Notes: generated from the letters alone by a model not told the origin. A stretch of 64,000 nucleotides of DNA from Pseudomonas sp. G34 (GCF_031119625.1 NZ_JAVHZV010000030.1:62001-126000); one strand, 5' to 3'; positions 8,407-17,715 are shown, numbered from the stretch's first letter. Numbers and translations: made by a program.

Positions 8407-10329
8407 ATGAGTATTTTCAGTCACTTCCAGCAACGATTCGAGGCGACCCGCCAGGAGGAGTACTCGCTGCAGGAGTACCTCGAACTGTGCAAACAGGATC
8501 GCAGTGCCTACGCCAGCGCTTCCGAACGCCTGCTGATGGCCATCGGCGAGCCGGAGCTGCTCGATACTTCCCATAATCCACGGCTGTCGCGGATCTTTTC
8601 CAACAAGGTGATCCGCCGTTACCCCGCCTTCGCCGACTTCCACGGCATGGAAGAATGCATCGAGCAGATCGTCTCCTACTTCCGCCATGCGGCCCAGGGC
8701 CTGGAAGAAAAGAAACAGATCCTCTATTTGCTGGGCCCGGTGGGTGGCGGTAAATCGTCCCTGGCGGAAAAGCTCAAGCAACTGATGGAGAAGGTGCCCT
8801 TCTACGCCATCAAGGGCTCACCGGTCTTCGAATCACCACTGGGCTTGTTCAATGCTGCAGAAGATGCCGCCATCCTCGAAGAGGATTACGGTATCTCGCG
8901 CCGTTATCTCGGCAGCATCATGTCGCCCTGGGCGAGCAAACGCCTGGCCGAGTTCGGCGGCGACATCAGCCAGTTCCGGGTGGTCAAGCTCTACCCCTCG
9001 ATCCTCAACCAGATCGCCATCGCCAAGACCGAGCCTGGCGACGAGAACAACCAGGACATTTCCGCCCTGGTCGGCAAGGTGGATATCCGCAAGCTCGAGG
9101 AATACCCGCAGAACGATGCCGATGCCTACAGCTATTCGGGCGCGCTGTGCCGGGCCAACCAGGGGCTGATGGAATTCGTCGAGATGTTCAAGGCGCCGAT
9201 CAAGGTGCTGCACCCCTTGCTCACCGCCACCCAGGAAGGCAACTACAACAGCACCGAAGGCCTGGGCGCGATTCCCTATAACGGCATCTTGCTGGCCCAC
9301 TCCAACGAATCGGAATGGCACACCTTCCGCAACAACAAGAACAACGAGGCGTTCATCGACCGTATCTACATCGTCAAGGTGCCGTACTGCCTGCGCGTCA
9401 GCGACGAGATCAAGATCTACGACAAGCTGCTGACCAGCAGCTCCCTGGCCAATGCCCATTGCGCCCCTGACACCCTGAAGATGCTCGCGCAGTTCTCCAC
9501 CCTGTCGCGCCTCAAGGAGCCGGAAAACTCCAATATCTACTCGAAGATGCGCGTCTACGACGGCGAAAATCTCAAGGACACCGACCCCAAGGCCAAATCG
9601 ATTCAGGAGTACCGCGATTCGGCCGGTGTCGATGAAGGCATGAACGGCCTGTCGACCCGCTTCGCCTTCAAGATTCTCTCCAAGGTCTTCAACTTCGACC
9701 CCCATGAAATCGCCGCCAACCCGGTGCACCTGCTCTACGTGCTGGAGCAGCAGATCGAACAGGAACAGTTCCCCGGTGAAACCCGCGAGCGCTATCTGCG
9801 TTTCATCAAGGAATACCTGGCGCCGCGCTATATCGAGTTCATCGGCAAGGAGATCCAGACCGCGTACCTGGAGTCCTACAGCGAATACGGGCAGAACATC
9901 TTCGACCGCTACGTGCTGTACGCGGACTTCTGGATTCAGGATCAGGAATACCGCGACCCGGAAACCGGCGAGATCCTCAACCGTGTGGCCCTCAACGAGG
10001 AACTGGAGAAAATCGAGAAGCCGGCCGGCATCAGCAACCCGAAGGATTTCCGCAACGAGATCGTCAACTTCGTGCTGCGCGCCCGCGCCAACAACAACGG
10101 CAAGAACCCGACCTGGCTCAGCTACGAGAAGCTGCGGGTGGTGATCGAGAAGAAGATGTTCTCCAACACCGAAGACCTGCTGCCGGTCATCAGCTTCAAC
10201 GCCAAAGCCAGCAAGGAGGATCAACAGAAACACAACGACTTCGTCAAACGCATGGTCGAGCGCGGCTATACCGAGAAGCAGGTGCGCCTGCTGTCCGAAT
10301 GGTATCTGCGCGTACGTAAATCGCAGTAA
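8407..10329 (+). CDS. yeaG: PrkA-family serine protein kinase YeaG
   Basis: 640 residues, the usual length. An AAA+-like N-terminal module with Walker A GPVGGGKSS (about residues 110-118) is followed by a C-terminal kinase-like PrkA domain. In enterobacteria YeaG acts with YeaH in nutrient stress and stationary phase. The ATG at 8407 (MSIFSHFQQRFE) follows GAGGTG; an upstream in-frame ATG at 8353 lies in the hairpin leader region and lacks family support. Next genes are yeaH and spoVR, a conserved trio. Confidence 0.95.
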   Translation: MSIFSHFQQRFEATRQEEYSLQEYLELCKQDRSAYASASERLLMAIGEPELLDTSHNPRLSRIFSNKVIRRYPAFADFHGMEECIEQIVSYFRHAAQGLEEKKQILYLLGPVGGGKSSLAEKLKQLMEKVPFYAIKGSPVFESPLGLFNAAEDAAILEEDYGISRRYLGSIMSPWASKRLAEFGGDISQFRVVKLYPSILNQIAIAKTEPGDENNQDISALVGKVDIRKLEEYPQNDADAYSYSGALCRANQGLMEFVEMFKAPIKVLHPLLTATQEGNYNSTEGLGAIPYNGILLAHSNESEWHTFRNNKNNEAFIDRIYIVKVPYCLRVSDEIKIYDKLLTSSSLANAHCAPDTLKMLAQFSTLSRLKEPENSNIYSKMRVYDGENLKDTDPKAKSIQEYRDSAGVDEGMNGLSTRFAFKILSKVFNFDPHEIAANPVHLLYVLEQQIEQEQFPGETRERYLRFIKEYLAPRYIEFIGKEIQTAYLESYSEYGQNIFDRYVLYADFWIQDQEYRDPETGEILNRVALNEELEKIEKPAGISNPKDFRNEIVNFVLRARANNNGKNPTWLSYEKLRVVIEKKMFSNTEDLLPVISFNAKASKEDQQKHNDFVKRMVERGYTEKQVRLLSEWYLRVRKSQ

Positions 10330-10338
10330 GCGGCCTCT

Positions 10339-10374
10339 GATGCAGGCGACGGCCACCTCGCCGTCGCCTGCATC
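10339..10374 (+). other. 14-bp perfect hairpin between yeaG and yeaH
   Basis: GATGCAGGCGACGG and CCGTCGCCTGCATC pair perfectly around an 8-base loop, starting 9 bases after the yeaG stop. There is no T-run, so it is more likely a transcript-stabilising or processing structure than a terminator. It could let yeaG and yeaH-spoVR be expressed at different levels. Confidence 0.7.
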
Positions 10375-10395
10375 GGTAGTGCCCGGAGGGCTGGT

Positions 10396-11667
10396 ATGAG
10401 CTACGTGATCGACCGTCGCCTCAATGGCAAGAACAAGAGCACGGTGAACCGCCAGCGGTTCATCCGGCGTTACCGCGACCACATCAAGAAGGCCGTGGAA
10501 GACGCCGTCAGCCGCCGCTCCATCACCGACATGGAGCACGGCGAGCAGATCAGCATTCCCGGCCGGGATATCGACGAGCCGGTGCTGCACCATGGCCGCG
10601 GCGGCAAGCAGACCGTCGTGCACCCGGGCAACAAGGAGTTCGTCGCCGGTGAACGGATTCCTCGCCCGCAGGGCGGTGGCGGCGGCCAGGGTGCCGGCAA
10701 GGCCAGCAACTCCGGCGAAGGCATGGACGAGTTCGTGTTCCAGATCACCCAGGAAGAGTTCCTCGACTTCATGTTCGAGGATCTGGAGCTGCCCAACCTG
10801 GTCAAGCGCCACCTCACCGGCGCGGAAACCTTCAAGACCGTACGCGCCGGCATCAGCAGCGAAGGCAACCCGTCGCGCATCAACATCGTGCGTACCTTGC
10901 GTTCGGCCCATGCCCGGCGCATCGCGCTGTCCGGCAGCAGCCGGGCCAAGCTGCGCGAGGTAAAAGCCGAACTGGAGCGCCTGCGCCGCGAGGAGCCGGA
11001 CAACTTCAGCGACATCCAACTGCTCGAGGCCGAGACCGAACGCCTCAGCGCGCGCATTCACCGTATCCCGTTTCTGGATACCTTCGACCTCAAGTACAAC
11101 CTGCTGGTCAAGCACCCCAACCCCAGCTCCAAGGCGGTGATGTTCTGTCTGATGGACGTGTCCGGTTCCATGACCCAGGCTACCAAGGACGTCGCCAAGC
11201 GCTTCTTCATCCTGCTGTACCTGTTCCTCAAGCGTAACTACGACAAGATCGACGTGGTGTTCATCCGCCACCACACCAGCGCCAAGGAAGTGGACGAGGA
11301 AGAGTTCTTCTACTCCCGGGAAACCGGCGGCACCATCGTCTCCAGCGCGCTGAAAATGATGCAGGAGATCATGGCCGAGCGTTACCCGGCCAACGAATGG
11401 AACATCTACGGCGCCCAGGCTTCCGACGGCGACAACTGGAACGACGATTCACCAATTTGCCGCGACATCCTGATCAAGCAGATCATGCCGTTCGTGCAGT
11501 ACTTCACCTACGTGGAGATCACCCCACGCGAGCACCAGGCGCTGTGGTTCGAGTACGAACGGGTCGCCGAAGCCTTCGCCGACACCTTCGCCCAGCAGCA
11601 ACTGGTGTCGGCGGGTGATATCTACCCGGTATTCCGCGAACTGTTCCAGCGGAGGCTCGCCACATGA
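10396..11667 (+). CDS. yeaH: UPF0229/DUF444 protein YeaH
   Basis: 423 residues. The C-terminal half has a von Willebrand A-like metal site (FCLMDVSGSMTQATKD, DxSxS at about residues 251-255) as in the DUF444 family. The N-terminal part is basic with a low-complexity glycine stretch (GGGGGQGAGKASNSGEG). Function is unknown, but it acts with the YeaG kinase in stress responses of enterobacteria. The start follows GGAGGG. Its TGA overlaps the ATG of the next gene (ATGA). Confidence 0.93.
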   Translation: MSYVIDRRLNGKNKSTVNRQRFIRRYRDHIKKAVEDAVSRRSITDMEHGEQISIPGRDIDEPVLHHGRGGKQTVVHPGNKEFVAGERIPRPQGGGGGQGAGKASNSGEGMDEFVFQITQEEFLDFMFEDLELPNLVKRHLTGAETFKTVRAGISSEGNPSRINIVRTLRSAHARRIALSGSSRAKLREVKAELERLRREEPDNFSDIQLLEAETERLSARIHRIPFLDTFDLKYNLLVKHPNPSSKAVMFCLMDVSGSMTQATKDVAKRFFILLYLFLKRNYDKIDVVFIRHHTSAKEVDEEEFFYSRETGGTIVSSALKMMQEIMAERYPANEWNIYGAQASDGDNWNDDSPICRDILIKQIMPFVQYFTYVEITPREHQALWFEYERVAEAFADTFAQQQLVSAGDIYPVFRELFQRRLAT

Positions 11668-13223
11668 GCAGCAAAAAGCGCCAACCCTTGTCCACGGGCT
11701 CGGAATGGACCTTCGAGCTGATTCGCGACTACGACCGGGAGATCAGCCGGCTGGCCGAGCGTTATGCGCTCGACACCTACCCCAATCAGATCGAGGTGAT
11801 CACCGCCGAGCAGATGATGGACGCCTACGCCTCTGTCGGCATGCCCCTGGGCTATCACCACTGGTCCTATGGCAAGCAGTTCCTCAGCACCGAGAAATCC
11901 TACAGCCGTGGGCAGATGGGCCTGGCCTACGAGATCGTGATCAACTCCGACCCGTGCATCGCCTACCTGATGGAGGAAAACACCATCACCATGCAGGCGC
12001 TGGTGATCGCCCACGCCTGCTACGGGCACAACAGCTTCTTCAAGGGCAATTACCTGTTCCGCACCTGGACCGACGCCAGTTCGATCATCGATTACCTGGT
12101 ATTCGCCAAGCAGTACATCACCCAATGCGAGGAGCGCCATGGCATTGATGCCGTGGAAGACCTGATCGACTCCTGCCACGCACTGATGAACTACGGCGTC
12201 GACCGCTACAAACGCCCCTACCCCATCTCTGCCGAGGAAGAGCGTCGCCGCCAAAAGGATCGCGAAGAGCACCTGCAGCGCCAGATCAACGACCTGTGGC
12301 GCACCATCCCGAAAAGCGCCAGCAAGGCCGGTGATGGCGACAACAAGCGCTTCCCGGCCGAGCCGCAGGAAAACATCCTCTACTTCCTGGAAAAACATGC
12401 GCCGCTGCTCGAGCCCTGGCAGCGCGAGGTGATCCGCATCGTGCGCAAGATCGCCCAGTACTTCTACCCACAGCGCCAGACCCAGGTGATGAACGAAGGC
12501 TGGGCGACCTTCTGGCACTACACCCTGATGAACGACCTTTACGACGAGGGCCTGGTGACTGACGGCTTCATGATGGAGTTTCTGCAGTCGCACACCAGCG
12601 TGGTGTTCCAGCCCTCGTTCGACAGCCCCTATTACAGCGGCATCAATCCCTACGCCCTGGGCTTTGCCATGTACCGCGACATCCGCCGCATCTGCGAAGA
12701 GCCCACCGAGGAGGATCGTCACTGGTTCCCGGACATCGCCGGCAGCGACTGGCTGAGCACCCTGAAATTCGCCATGACCAGCTTCAAGGACGAGAGCTTC
12801 ATCCTCCAGTACCTGTCGCCCAAGGTGATCCGCGACCTGAAGCTGTTCAGCATTCTCGACGACGACCAGAAAGACGAACTCAGCGTACCGGCCATCCATG
12901 ACGAACCGGGCTATCGGAGCATTCGCGAAACCCTGGCGGCCCAGTACAACCTGGGCAATCGCGAGCCCAACGTGCAGATCTGGAGCATCGACCGCCGCGG
13001 CGACCGCTCGCTGACCCTGCGCCACTTCCAGCACGACCGCAAACCGCTGGGCAGCTCCACCGAAGAAGTGCTCAAGCACCTGCATCGCCTGTGGGGTTTC
13101 GACATCCATCTGCAGACCCTGCAGGGCGACCGCATCGTCACCACCCAGCACGTGCCGCCCAGAAGTGATGGCGCGGCGGATGGCGATCCTCCGCGCCTGG
13201 ATCTGCATATCCCACCGCTCTAG
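11664..13223 (+). CDS. SpoVR family protein (YcgB-like)
   Basis: 519 residues, full length for the SpoVR/YcgB family named after a Bacillus spore cortex gene. Here it is the third gene of the yeaG-yeaH-spoVR stress cluster. MNEGWATFWHY and the preceding YFYPQRQTQVMNEG are the most conserved stretch and look like a metal-binding helix, which is inference. No signal peptide or membrane segment is seen. The start overlaps the yeaH stop by four bases. Confidence 0.93.
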   Translation: MSSKKRQPLSTGSEWTFELIRDYDREISRLAERYALDTYPNQIEVITAEQMMDAYASVGMPLGYHHWSYGKQFLSTEKSYSRGQMGLAYEIVINSDPCIAYLMEENTITMQALVIAHACYGHNSFFKGNYLFRTWTDASSIIDYLVFAKQYITQCEERHGIDAVEDLIDSCHALMNYGVDRYKRPYPISAEEERRRQKDREEHLQRQINDLWRTIPKSASKAGDGDNKRFPAEPQENILYFLEKHAPLLEPWQREVIRIVRKIAQYFYPQRQTQVMNEGWATFWHYTLMNDLYDEGLVTDGFMMEFLQSHTSVVFQPSFDSPYYSGINPYALGFAMYRDIRRICEEPTEEDRHWFPDIAGSDWLSTLKFAMTSFKDESFILQYLSPKVIRDLKLFSILDDDQKDELSVPAIHDEPGYRSIRETLAAQYNLGNREPNVQIWSIDRRGDRSLTLRHFQHDRKPLGSSTEEVLKHLHRLWGFDIHLQTLQGDRIVTTQHVPPRSDGAADGDPPRLDLHIPPL

Positions 13224-13278
13224 GCGCGGCGACAGGCTCCAGTGCAGCGGGTATCCTCTGCGCATGATGGAGACTCTT

Positions 13279-14511
13279 ATGCAGATCTACAAAGTTGGCG
13301 GCGCCGTGCGCGATCGCCTGCTCGGCCGCCCGGTGACCGAGATCGACTGGGTGGTGGTCGGTGCCACGGCCGAAACCATGCTGGAACAGGGTTATCGCCC
13401 CGTGGGCGCGGATTTCCCGGTATTCCTGCACCCGCAATCGGGCGAGGAGTACGCCCTGGCCCGCACCGAACGCAAGAGCGGTCGCGGCTATGGCGGCTTC
13501 ACCTTTCACGCCAGCCCCGAAGTGACGCTGGAAGAAGACCTGATCCGCCGCGACCTGACCATCAACGCCATCGCCGAAGACCAGCACGGCAAGCTGATCG
13601 ACCCCTACGGCGGCCAGCGTGACCTTGCGGCCAGGCAGCTGCGCCATGTCTCGCCGGCCTTTGCCGAGGACCCGCTTCGTGTGCTGCGCGTGGCCCGCTT
13701 CGCGGCGCGCTATGCACCGCTGGGCTTTAGCGTAGCGCCGGAGACCCTCGAGCTGATGCGCCAACTGGCCGAATCCGGCGAGCTCGATGCCCTGACCCCG
13801 GAGCGCAGCTGGAAAGAGATTTCCCGCGCCCTGATGGAGCCGCGGCCCGACGTGTTCATCGGCGTGCTGCGCGACTGTGGTGCCCTCGCGGCCATGCTGC
13901 CGGAAGTCGACGCGCTGTTTGGCGTGCCGCAGCCTGCCGCTCATCACCCGGAGATCGACACCGGCGTTCACGTGCAGGCCGTGCTGCGCCAGTGCGCCGA
14001 ACACCAGCAGCCGCTGGCCGTGCGCTGGGCCTGCCTGCTGCATGATGTGGGCAAGGGCAAGACCGACCCTGCGCACTGGCCACGGCACATCGCCCATGAA
14101 CACCGCGGCATCCCGCTGATTCAGGCGGTCAACAGCCGGTGCAAGGTGCCCAGGGAGTGCCAGGAGCTGGCCGAGCTGGTGGGCGAGTTTCATACCCACG
14201 CCCATCGCGCCCTGGAGTTGCGCGCCTCGACACTGCTGGAGCTGATGCAGCGCTTCGACGTGTTCCGCCGCCCGCAGCGCTTCGAGGCCTTTGTCGCCGC
14301 CTGCGAAATGGACGCCCGTGGTCGTCATGGCCTGGAACAGCGTGAATATCCTCAAGCGGCCTATCTGCTGGCCGCGATGGCCGCGGTACGCGAGGTGGCC
14401 GTACAGCCACTGTTGGCGCGCGGCTACAAAGGCGCCGAGCTGGGCGAGGCACTCAATCGCGAGCGTCTCGCTGCGCTCAAGGCCTTCAAGCAAGGCAGAG
14501 AAAACAGCTAG
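13279..14511 (+). CDS. cca: Multifunctional CCA-adding tRNA nucleotidyltransferase (with HD domain)
   Basis: 410 residues, identical in length to the P. aeruginosa enzyme. It adds or repairs the 3' CCA of tRNAs. N-terminal nucleotidyltransferase motif GGAVRDRLLG with the metal-binding EIDW; RRDLTINA and the RVARFAARY region follow. The HD-domain phosphohydrolase part (LLHDVGKGKTDP) occupies the C-terminal half. The ATG at 13279 (MQIYKVGGAVRD) was chosen by family; ATGs at 13264 and 13267 would add four or five residues. The stop codon lies inside a hairpin shared with convergent folK. Confidence 0.96.
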   Translation: MQIYKVGGAVRDRLLGRPVTEIDWVVVGATAETMLEQGYRPVGADFPVFLHPQSGEEYALARTERKSGRGYGGFTFHASPEVTLEEDLIRRDLTINAIAEDQHGKLIDPYGGQRDLAARQLRHVSPAFAEDPLRVLRVARFAARYAPLGFSVAPETLELMRQLAESGELDALTPERSWKEISRALMEPRPDVFIGVLRDCGALAAMLPEVDALFGVPQPAAHHPEIDTGVHVQAVLRQCAEHQQPLAVRWACLLHDVGKGKTDPAHWPRHIAHEHRGIPLIQAVNSRCKVPRECQELAELVGEFHTHAHRALELRASTLLELMQRFDVFRRPQRFEAFVAACEMDARGRHGLEQREYPQAAYLLAAMAAVREVAVQPLLARGYKGAELGEALNRERLAALKAFKQGRENS

Positions 14512-14531
14512 GGCCTGCTGACAGGCCCTAG
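14508..14531. terminator. Hairpin spanning the stop codons of convergent cca and folK
   Basis: A perfect 10-bp stem CTAGGGCCTG/CAGGCCCTAG with loop CTGA. The left arm contains the cca TAG (14509-14511) and the right arm contains the folK TAG read on the other strand (14528-14530). No T-run on either side. Probably a shared 3' end structure for both mRNAs. Confidence 0.65.
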
Positions 14532-15055
14532 GGCGACGGCAGCAATTCGTCGGGCGTCAGCTCGACGCCCCGCCACTGGAAGGCCACCGGCCACAGCTGC
14601 TGCTCGATCCGCGCCTCACCCCACAGCTGCGCGAAGCTGCGCCCGACTCCGGGATGCTCGACATCCGGCACCAGCAGCGCCAGCGGCCTGAGTACGAAGG
14701 CGTTCTTGAGAATTTCCGCCCGCGGTAGCACCAGGCCATTGAAGTTGCCCACCAGCTGGCCGTAGGTCAGTACGTCGATATCCAGTGGCAGGCCCTTGCG
14801 ATCCGGTGCGTAGCGGCCATTGTCCGCTTCGATGAATTTCAGCCGGCGATCCAGCTCGGTCAAGGGCAGCTCGGTAAGGCCCGCGATCACCAGGTTGAAG
14901 AACGGGCCGCTCTTGATGCCCACGGCAAGGCTCTCGAATACCGGCGAACAGCGCATCTCGGTGACGATCTCGGCCAGGGCATCGAGGCCGGCGCGTAGGT
15001 GCGCCTCGCGCTCGATATTGCTGCCCAGGCCGAGCAGGATTGGCGTTAGCGACAT
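14528..15055 (-). CDS. folK: 2-amino-4-hydroxy-6-hydroxymethyldihydropteridine pyrophosphokinase FolK
   Basis: 175 residues; transfers pyrophosphate from ATP to the pterin in folate synthesis. Seen: LLGLGSNIEREAHL at the N-terminus, FFNLVIAG, and the signature GRYAPDRKGLPLDIDVLTYG with acidic metal ligands DIDVL. The ATG at 15055 fits the family; the long frame extending upstream runs through folB and was rejected. It overlaps the folB end by 10 bases, so folB-folK are a coupled pair acting on consecutive intermediates. Confidence 0.94.
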   Translation of the reverse strand: MSLTPILLGLGSNIEREAHLRAGLDALAEIVTEMRCSPVFESLAVGIKSGPFFNLVIAGLTELPLTELDRRLKFIEADNGRYAPDRKGLPLDIDVLTYGQLVGNFNGLVLPRAEILKNAFVLRPLALLVPDVEHPGVGRSFAQLWGEARIEQQLWPVAFQWRGVELTPDELLPSP

Positions 15056-15402
15056 CCGCGCTCGATCTCCACACCAACACCACCACGGGCGGCCGGTACG
15101 GCGCCTGGCTTGGTCACGCGCAGGCGCACCCAGGGAATGGAAAACTCGCTCATCAGCAGGGCTGCCAGGCGCTCGGCAAAGGTTTCCACCAGGATGAACT
15201 GCGATTCGCTGGCAAACGCCTGCACACGCGCCGACACCGAGGCGTAATCCAGCGCCTGGTTCAGGTCGTCCTCCTCGGCTGCCGAGCGGTTGTCCCAGCC
15301 CAGCCACAGATCCAGCTGCAGGCATTGGCGAATGGTGCGCTCCCAGTCATAGGCACCAATGACGGTGTCGACTTCCAGCCCTGCGATAAACACTGTGTCC
15401 AA
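15046..15402 (-). CDS. folB: Dihydroneopterin aldolase FolB
   Basis: 118 residues if translation begins at the TTG at 15402 (then DTVFIAGLEVDTVIGAYDWE), which matches family starts; an in-frame ATG at 15420 would give 124. The enzyme cleaves dihydroneopterin to 6-hydroxymethyl-dihydropterin, the substrate of FolK encoded next. Motifs: TVIGAYDWER, DYASVSARV, and VETFAERLA with the catalytic-region glutamate. It is divergent from plsY across about 75 bases that contain a TAGAAT (15443) possible -10 element for plsY. Confidence 0.92.
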   Translation of the reverse strand: MDTVFIAGLEVDTVIGAYDWERTIRQCLQLDLWLGWDNRSAAEEDDLNQALDYASVSARVQAFASESQFILVETFAERLAALLMSEFSIPWVRLRVTKPGAVPAARGGVGVEIERGCR

Positions 15403-15476
15403 GCATGCTCTCCACGGCACGACAAGCTCGCCGTACCTCGTTAGAATCGGCCATCCCCCGGCGCGGAATGGATACC

Positions 15477-16046
15477 ATGTTTTGGCTGCTGGCGATCCTC
15501 GCCTACCTGCTCGGCTCGCTGTCCTTCGCTATCCTGCTCAGCCGCATGACCGGTCTGGCAGACCCGCGCGCCAGCGGCTCGGGCAACCCCGGCGCCACCA
15601 ACATGCTCAGGGTGGCAGGCAAACGCCTGGCCATTCTCACGCTGATTGGCGATCTGTTCAAAGGTTTGCTGCCGGTACTGATTGCCGCCCACCTCGACTT
15701 CCCCCTGCAACAACAGGCCTGGCTGGGCCTGGCGGCGGTGATCGGCCATCTCTACCCGATCTACTTTCGCTTCCGCGGTGGCAAGGGTGTCGCCACTGCC
15801 GCCGGCATGCTGCTGGGGCTCTACCCACCGGCGGCGCTGCTGGCGCTGTGCACCTGGCTGCTGACCTTCACCCTGACCCGCACCAGCTCGCTGGCGGCGC
15901 TCACCGCTGCACCGATGACCTTGCCACTGCTGGCCTGGCAACGACCGGCTGCCCTGCTGCCGATGTGCGTGCTCAGCGGGCTGATCGTCTGGCGTCACCG
16001 GCGCAATCTACGTGATCTGTGGGCTGGCCGCGAACGACATTTCTGA
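15477..16046 (+). CDS. plsY: Glycerol-3-phosphate acyltransferase PlsY
   Basis: 189-residue inner membrane enzyme that transfers an acyl group from acyl-phosphate to glycerol-3-phosphate. Five hydrophobic segments are visible, with the conserved GSGNPGATN loop, the GDLFKG region and the FRGGKGVAT motif. The ATG at 15477 (MFWLLAILAYLLG) was chosen because it matches P. aeruginosa; an in-frame ATG three codons earlier (15468) is possible. Its gene end is followed by a repeat-filled gap facing tsaD. Confidence 0.95.
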   Translation: MFWLLAILAYLLGSLSFAILLSRMTGLADPRASGSGNPGATNMLRVAGKRLAILTLIGDLFKGLLPVLIAAHLDFPLQQQAWLGLAAVIGHLYPIYFRFRGGKGVATAAGMLLGLYPPAALLALCTWLLTFTLTRTSSLAALTAAPMTLPLLAWQRPAALLPMCVLSGLIVWRHRRNLRDLWAGRERHF

Positions 16047-16074
16047 TCTGGGCTCAACCACTAGATGACTAGGC

Positions 16075-16179
16075 GGTGGGGTGGATCGGGGCGCGTAGCT
16101 GCGCTTCGCCTACGCGGCCCGACCCGTCCACCGCTCCGTGATCGCAATGGTGGATGAAAACAGCGTCATCCACCCTACG
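16075..16179. repeat. Intergenic palindromic repeat, family A copy 1 (long form)
   Basis: About 105 bp in the plsY-tsaD gap. It ends in a hairpin, GTGGATGAAAACAGCGTCATCCAC. The same unit occurs inverted at 39255-39343 with near-identical sequence; shorter versions are at 35141, 51292, 52311 and 52365. Between convergent genes it may also serve as a 3' end structure. Confidence 0.8.
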
Positions 16180-16216
16180 TACTAGCCCGTGCATAGACTC
16201 TACCGAGCAAATATGC

Positions 16217-17245
16217 TCAGTGAAGCGCCGGCAACTGCTCCATCGGCCAGCGGGCCTGCACAGTGATCGCCAGGCCCTCATGCTGGCCGGCCAACAGGCG
16301 CTGGCACCCGGCATAGGCGATCATCGCGCCATTGTCGGTACAGAATGCCGGACGTGCGTAAAACACGTTGCCCTTGAGCGCTGCCGTCATGTCTTCGAGC
16401 GACGTGCGCAGCGCCCGGTTGGCGCTGACCCCACCGGCGATCACCAGGCTGTTCAGGCCGGTCTGTTTGAGCGCGCGGCGACACTTGATGGTCAGCGTCT
16501 CGACCACTGCCTGCTGGAATGCCAGGGCCACGTCACAGCGCGACTGCTCACTGTCATCACCGCCGTTCTGGCACTGCTGCCAGGTATTGAGCGTGAAGGT
16601 CTTCAGGCCACTGAAGCTGAAATCCAGGCCCGGGCGATCGGTCATCGGCCGTGGAAACACGAAGCGCCCCGGGGTACCGCGCTCGGCAAGGCGGGCGATT
16701 TCCGGCCCCCCCGGATAGCGCAGACCCATCAGCTTGGCGGTCTTGTCGAAGGCTTCGCCGGCAGCGTCGTCCAGCGACTCGCCGAGCAACTGGTACTGGC
16801 CGATGCCATCGACCCGCACCAGCTGGGTATGGCCGCCCGACACCAGCAGGGCGACGAACGGAAATGCCGGCGGCGTCGCCTCCAGCATGGGCGCCAGCAG
16901 GTGGCCTTCCATGTGGTGCACGCCGATGGCGGGAATGTCCCAGGCGAATGCCAGGGCCTGGGCGCACGAGGCGCCGACCAGCAGCGCACCGACCAGGCCG
17001 GGGCCGGCGGTGTAGGCGACGGCGTCGATGTCGGTGGCCACGCACCCCGCCTCGGCCAGCACCTGGCGGATCAGCGGCAGCATGCGCTTGACGTGGTCAC
17101 GCGAGGCCAGCTCCGGCACCACACCGCCATAGGCGCGGTGCAGGTCGATCTGACTGAACAACGCGTCGGCGAGCAGCCCGCGCTCGCTGTCATAGAGCGC
17201 GACACCCGTCTCGTCGCACGAAGTTTCCAATCCCAGAACCAGCAT
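16217..17245 (-). CDS. tsaD: tRNA N6-threonylcarbamoyladenosine transferase catalytic subunit TsaD
   Basis: 342 residues; the ASKHA-fold subunit that transfers threonylcarbamoyl to A37 of ANN-decoding tRNAs with TsaB and TsaE. Motifs: GLETSCDETGVALYD, the metal-binding HMEGHLLAP, LVSGGHTQLV, DDAAGEAFDK, and FCTDNGAMIAYAG near the C-terminus. The ATG at 17245 was chosen by family; the open frame extends a further 261 bases upstream without homology. It is divergent from rpsU. Confidence 0.96.
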   Translation of the reverse strand: MLVLGLETSCDETGVALYDSERGLLADALFSQIDLHRAYGGVVPELASRDHVKRMLPLIRQVLAEAGCVATDIDAVAYTAGPGLVGALLVGASCAQALAFAWDIPAIGVHHMEGHLLAPMLEATPPAFPFVALLVSGGHTQLVRVDGIGQYQLLGESLDDAAGEAFDKTAKLMGLRYPGGPEIARLAERGTPGRFVFPRPMTDRPGLDFSFSGLKTFTLNTWQQCQNGGDDSEQSRCDVALAFQQAVVETLTIKCRRALKQTGLNSLVIAGGVSANRALRTSLEDMTAALKGNVFYARPAFCTDNGAMIAYAGCQRLLAGQHEGLAITVQARWPMEQLPALH

Positions 17246-17447
17246 GGTTTCGCCTTCTCTGCAGCTTGCCCAGCGTAAAAGGCCGGCATGATAATCGCCG
17301 CTCGGCGGCCCAGACCAGTGCTTTTCGATCAGAGGCTTTGCATTCCGGTTGACGAGGCGGTAACATCCGCAACCCTTAAAAACCTGTGATCTTTCCGTGC
17401 CTTTGCCGGGAGACACTAACCTCCGGTAATAAAGAAGGTAGCTCTGG

Positions 17448-17663
17448 ATGCCAGCCGTCAAAGTTAAAGAGAACGAACCCTTCGACGTAGCTCTGCGTCG
17501 TTTCAAGCGCTCCTGCGAAAAAGCCGGTGTTCTGGCCGAAGTTCGTAGCCGCGAATTCTACGAAAAGCCGACCGCCGAGCGTAAGCGTAAAGCCGCTGCC
17601 GCTGTTAAGCGTCACGCCAAGAAAGTGCAGCGCGAACAGCGCCGCAGCGTTCGCCTGTACTAA
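17448..17663 (+). CDS. rpsU: 30S ribosomal protein S21
   Basis: 71-residue basic protein of the small subunit (MPAVKVKENEPFDVALRRF, then a lysine/arginine-rich tail). First gene of the rpsU-dnaG-rpoD operon, which coordinates translation, replication and transcription initiation. A hairpin and a terminator follow it, as in E. coli, so S21 can be made in excess over DnaG. Its codons and small size are typical of a highly expressed gene. Confidence 0.98.
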   Translation: MPAVKVKENEPFDVALRRFKRSCEKAGVLAEVRSREFYEKPTAERKRKAAAAVKRHAKKVQREQRRSVRLY

Positions 17664-17684
17664 TAACGTACACGCAACGCCCGA

Positions 17685-17704
17685 ATGCCCGGCTTGCCGG
17701 GCAT
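17685..17704 (+). other. Hairpin after rpsU without T-run
   Basis: ATGCCCGG/CCGGGCAT pair perfectly around CTTG, 21 bases after the rpsU stop. With the terminator just downstream it makes a tandem of two hairpins between rpsU and dnaG. It may be a processing or stability structure. Confidence 0.6.
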
Positions 17705-17715
17705 CATCGTCAAGG

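Noticed and set aside
8833..11274. 813-residue antisense frame over yeaG and yeaH
   Set aside because: Repetitive V/L/G/D-rich translation typical of the reverse complement of GC-rich genes; spans two real genes and their gap.
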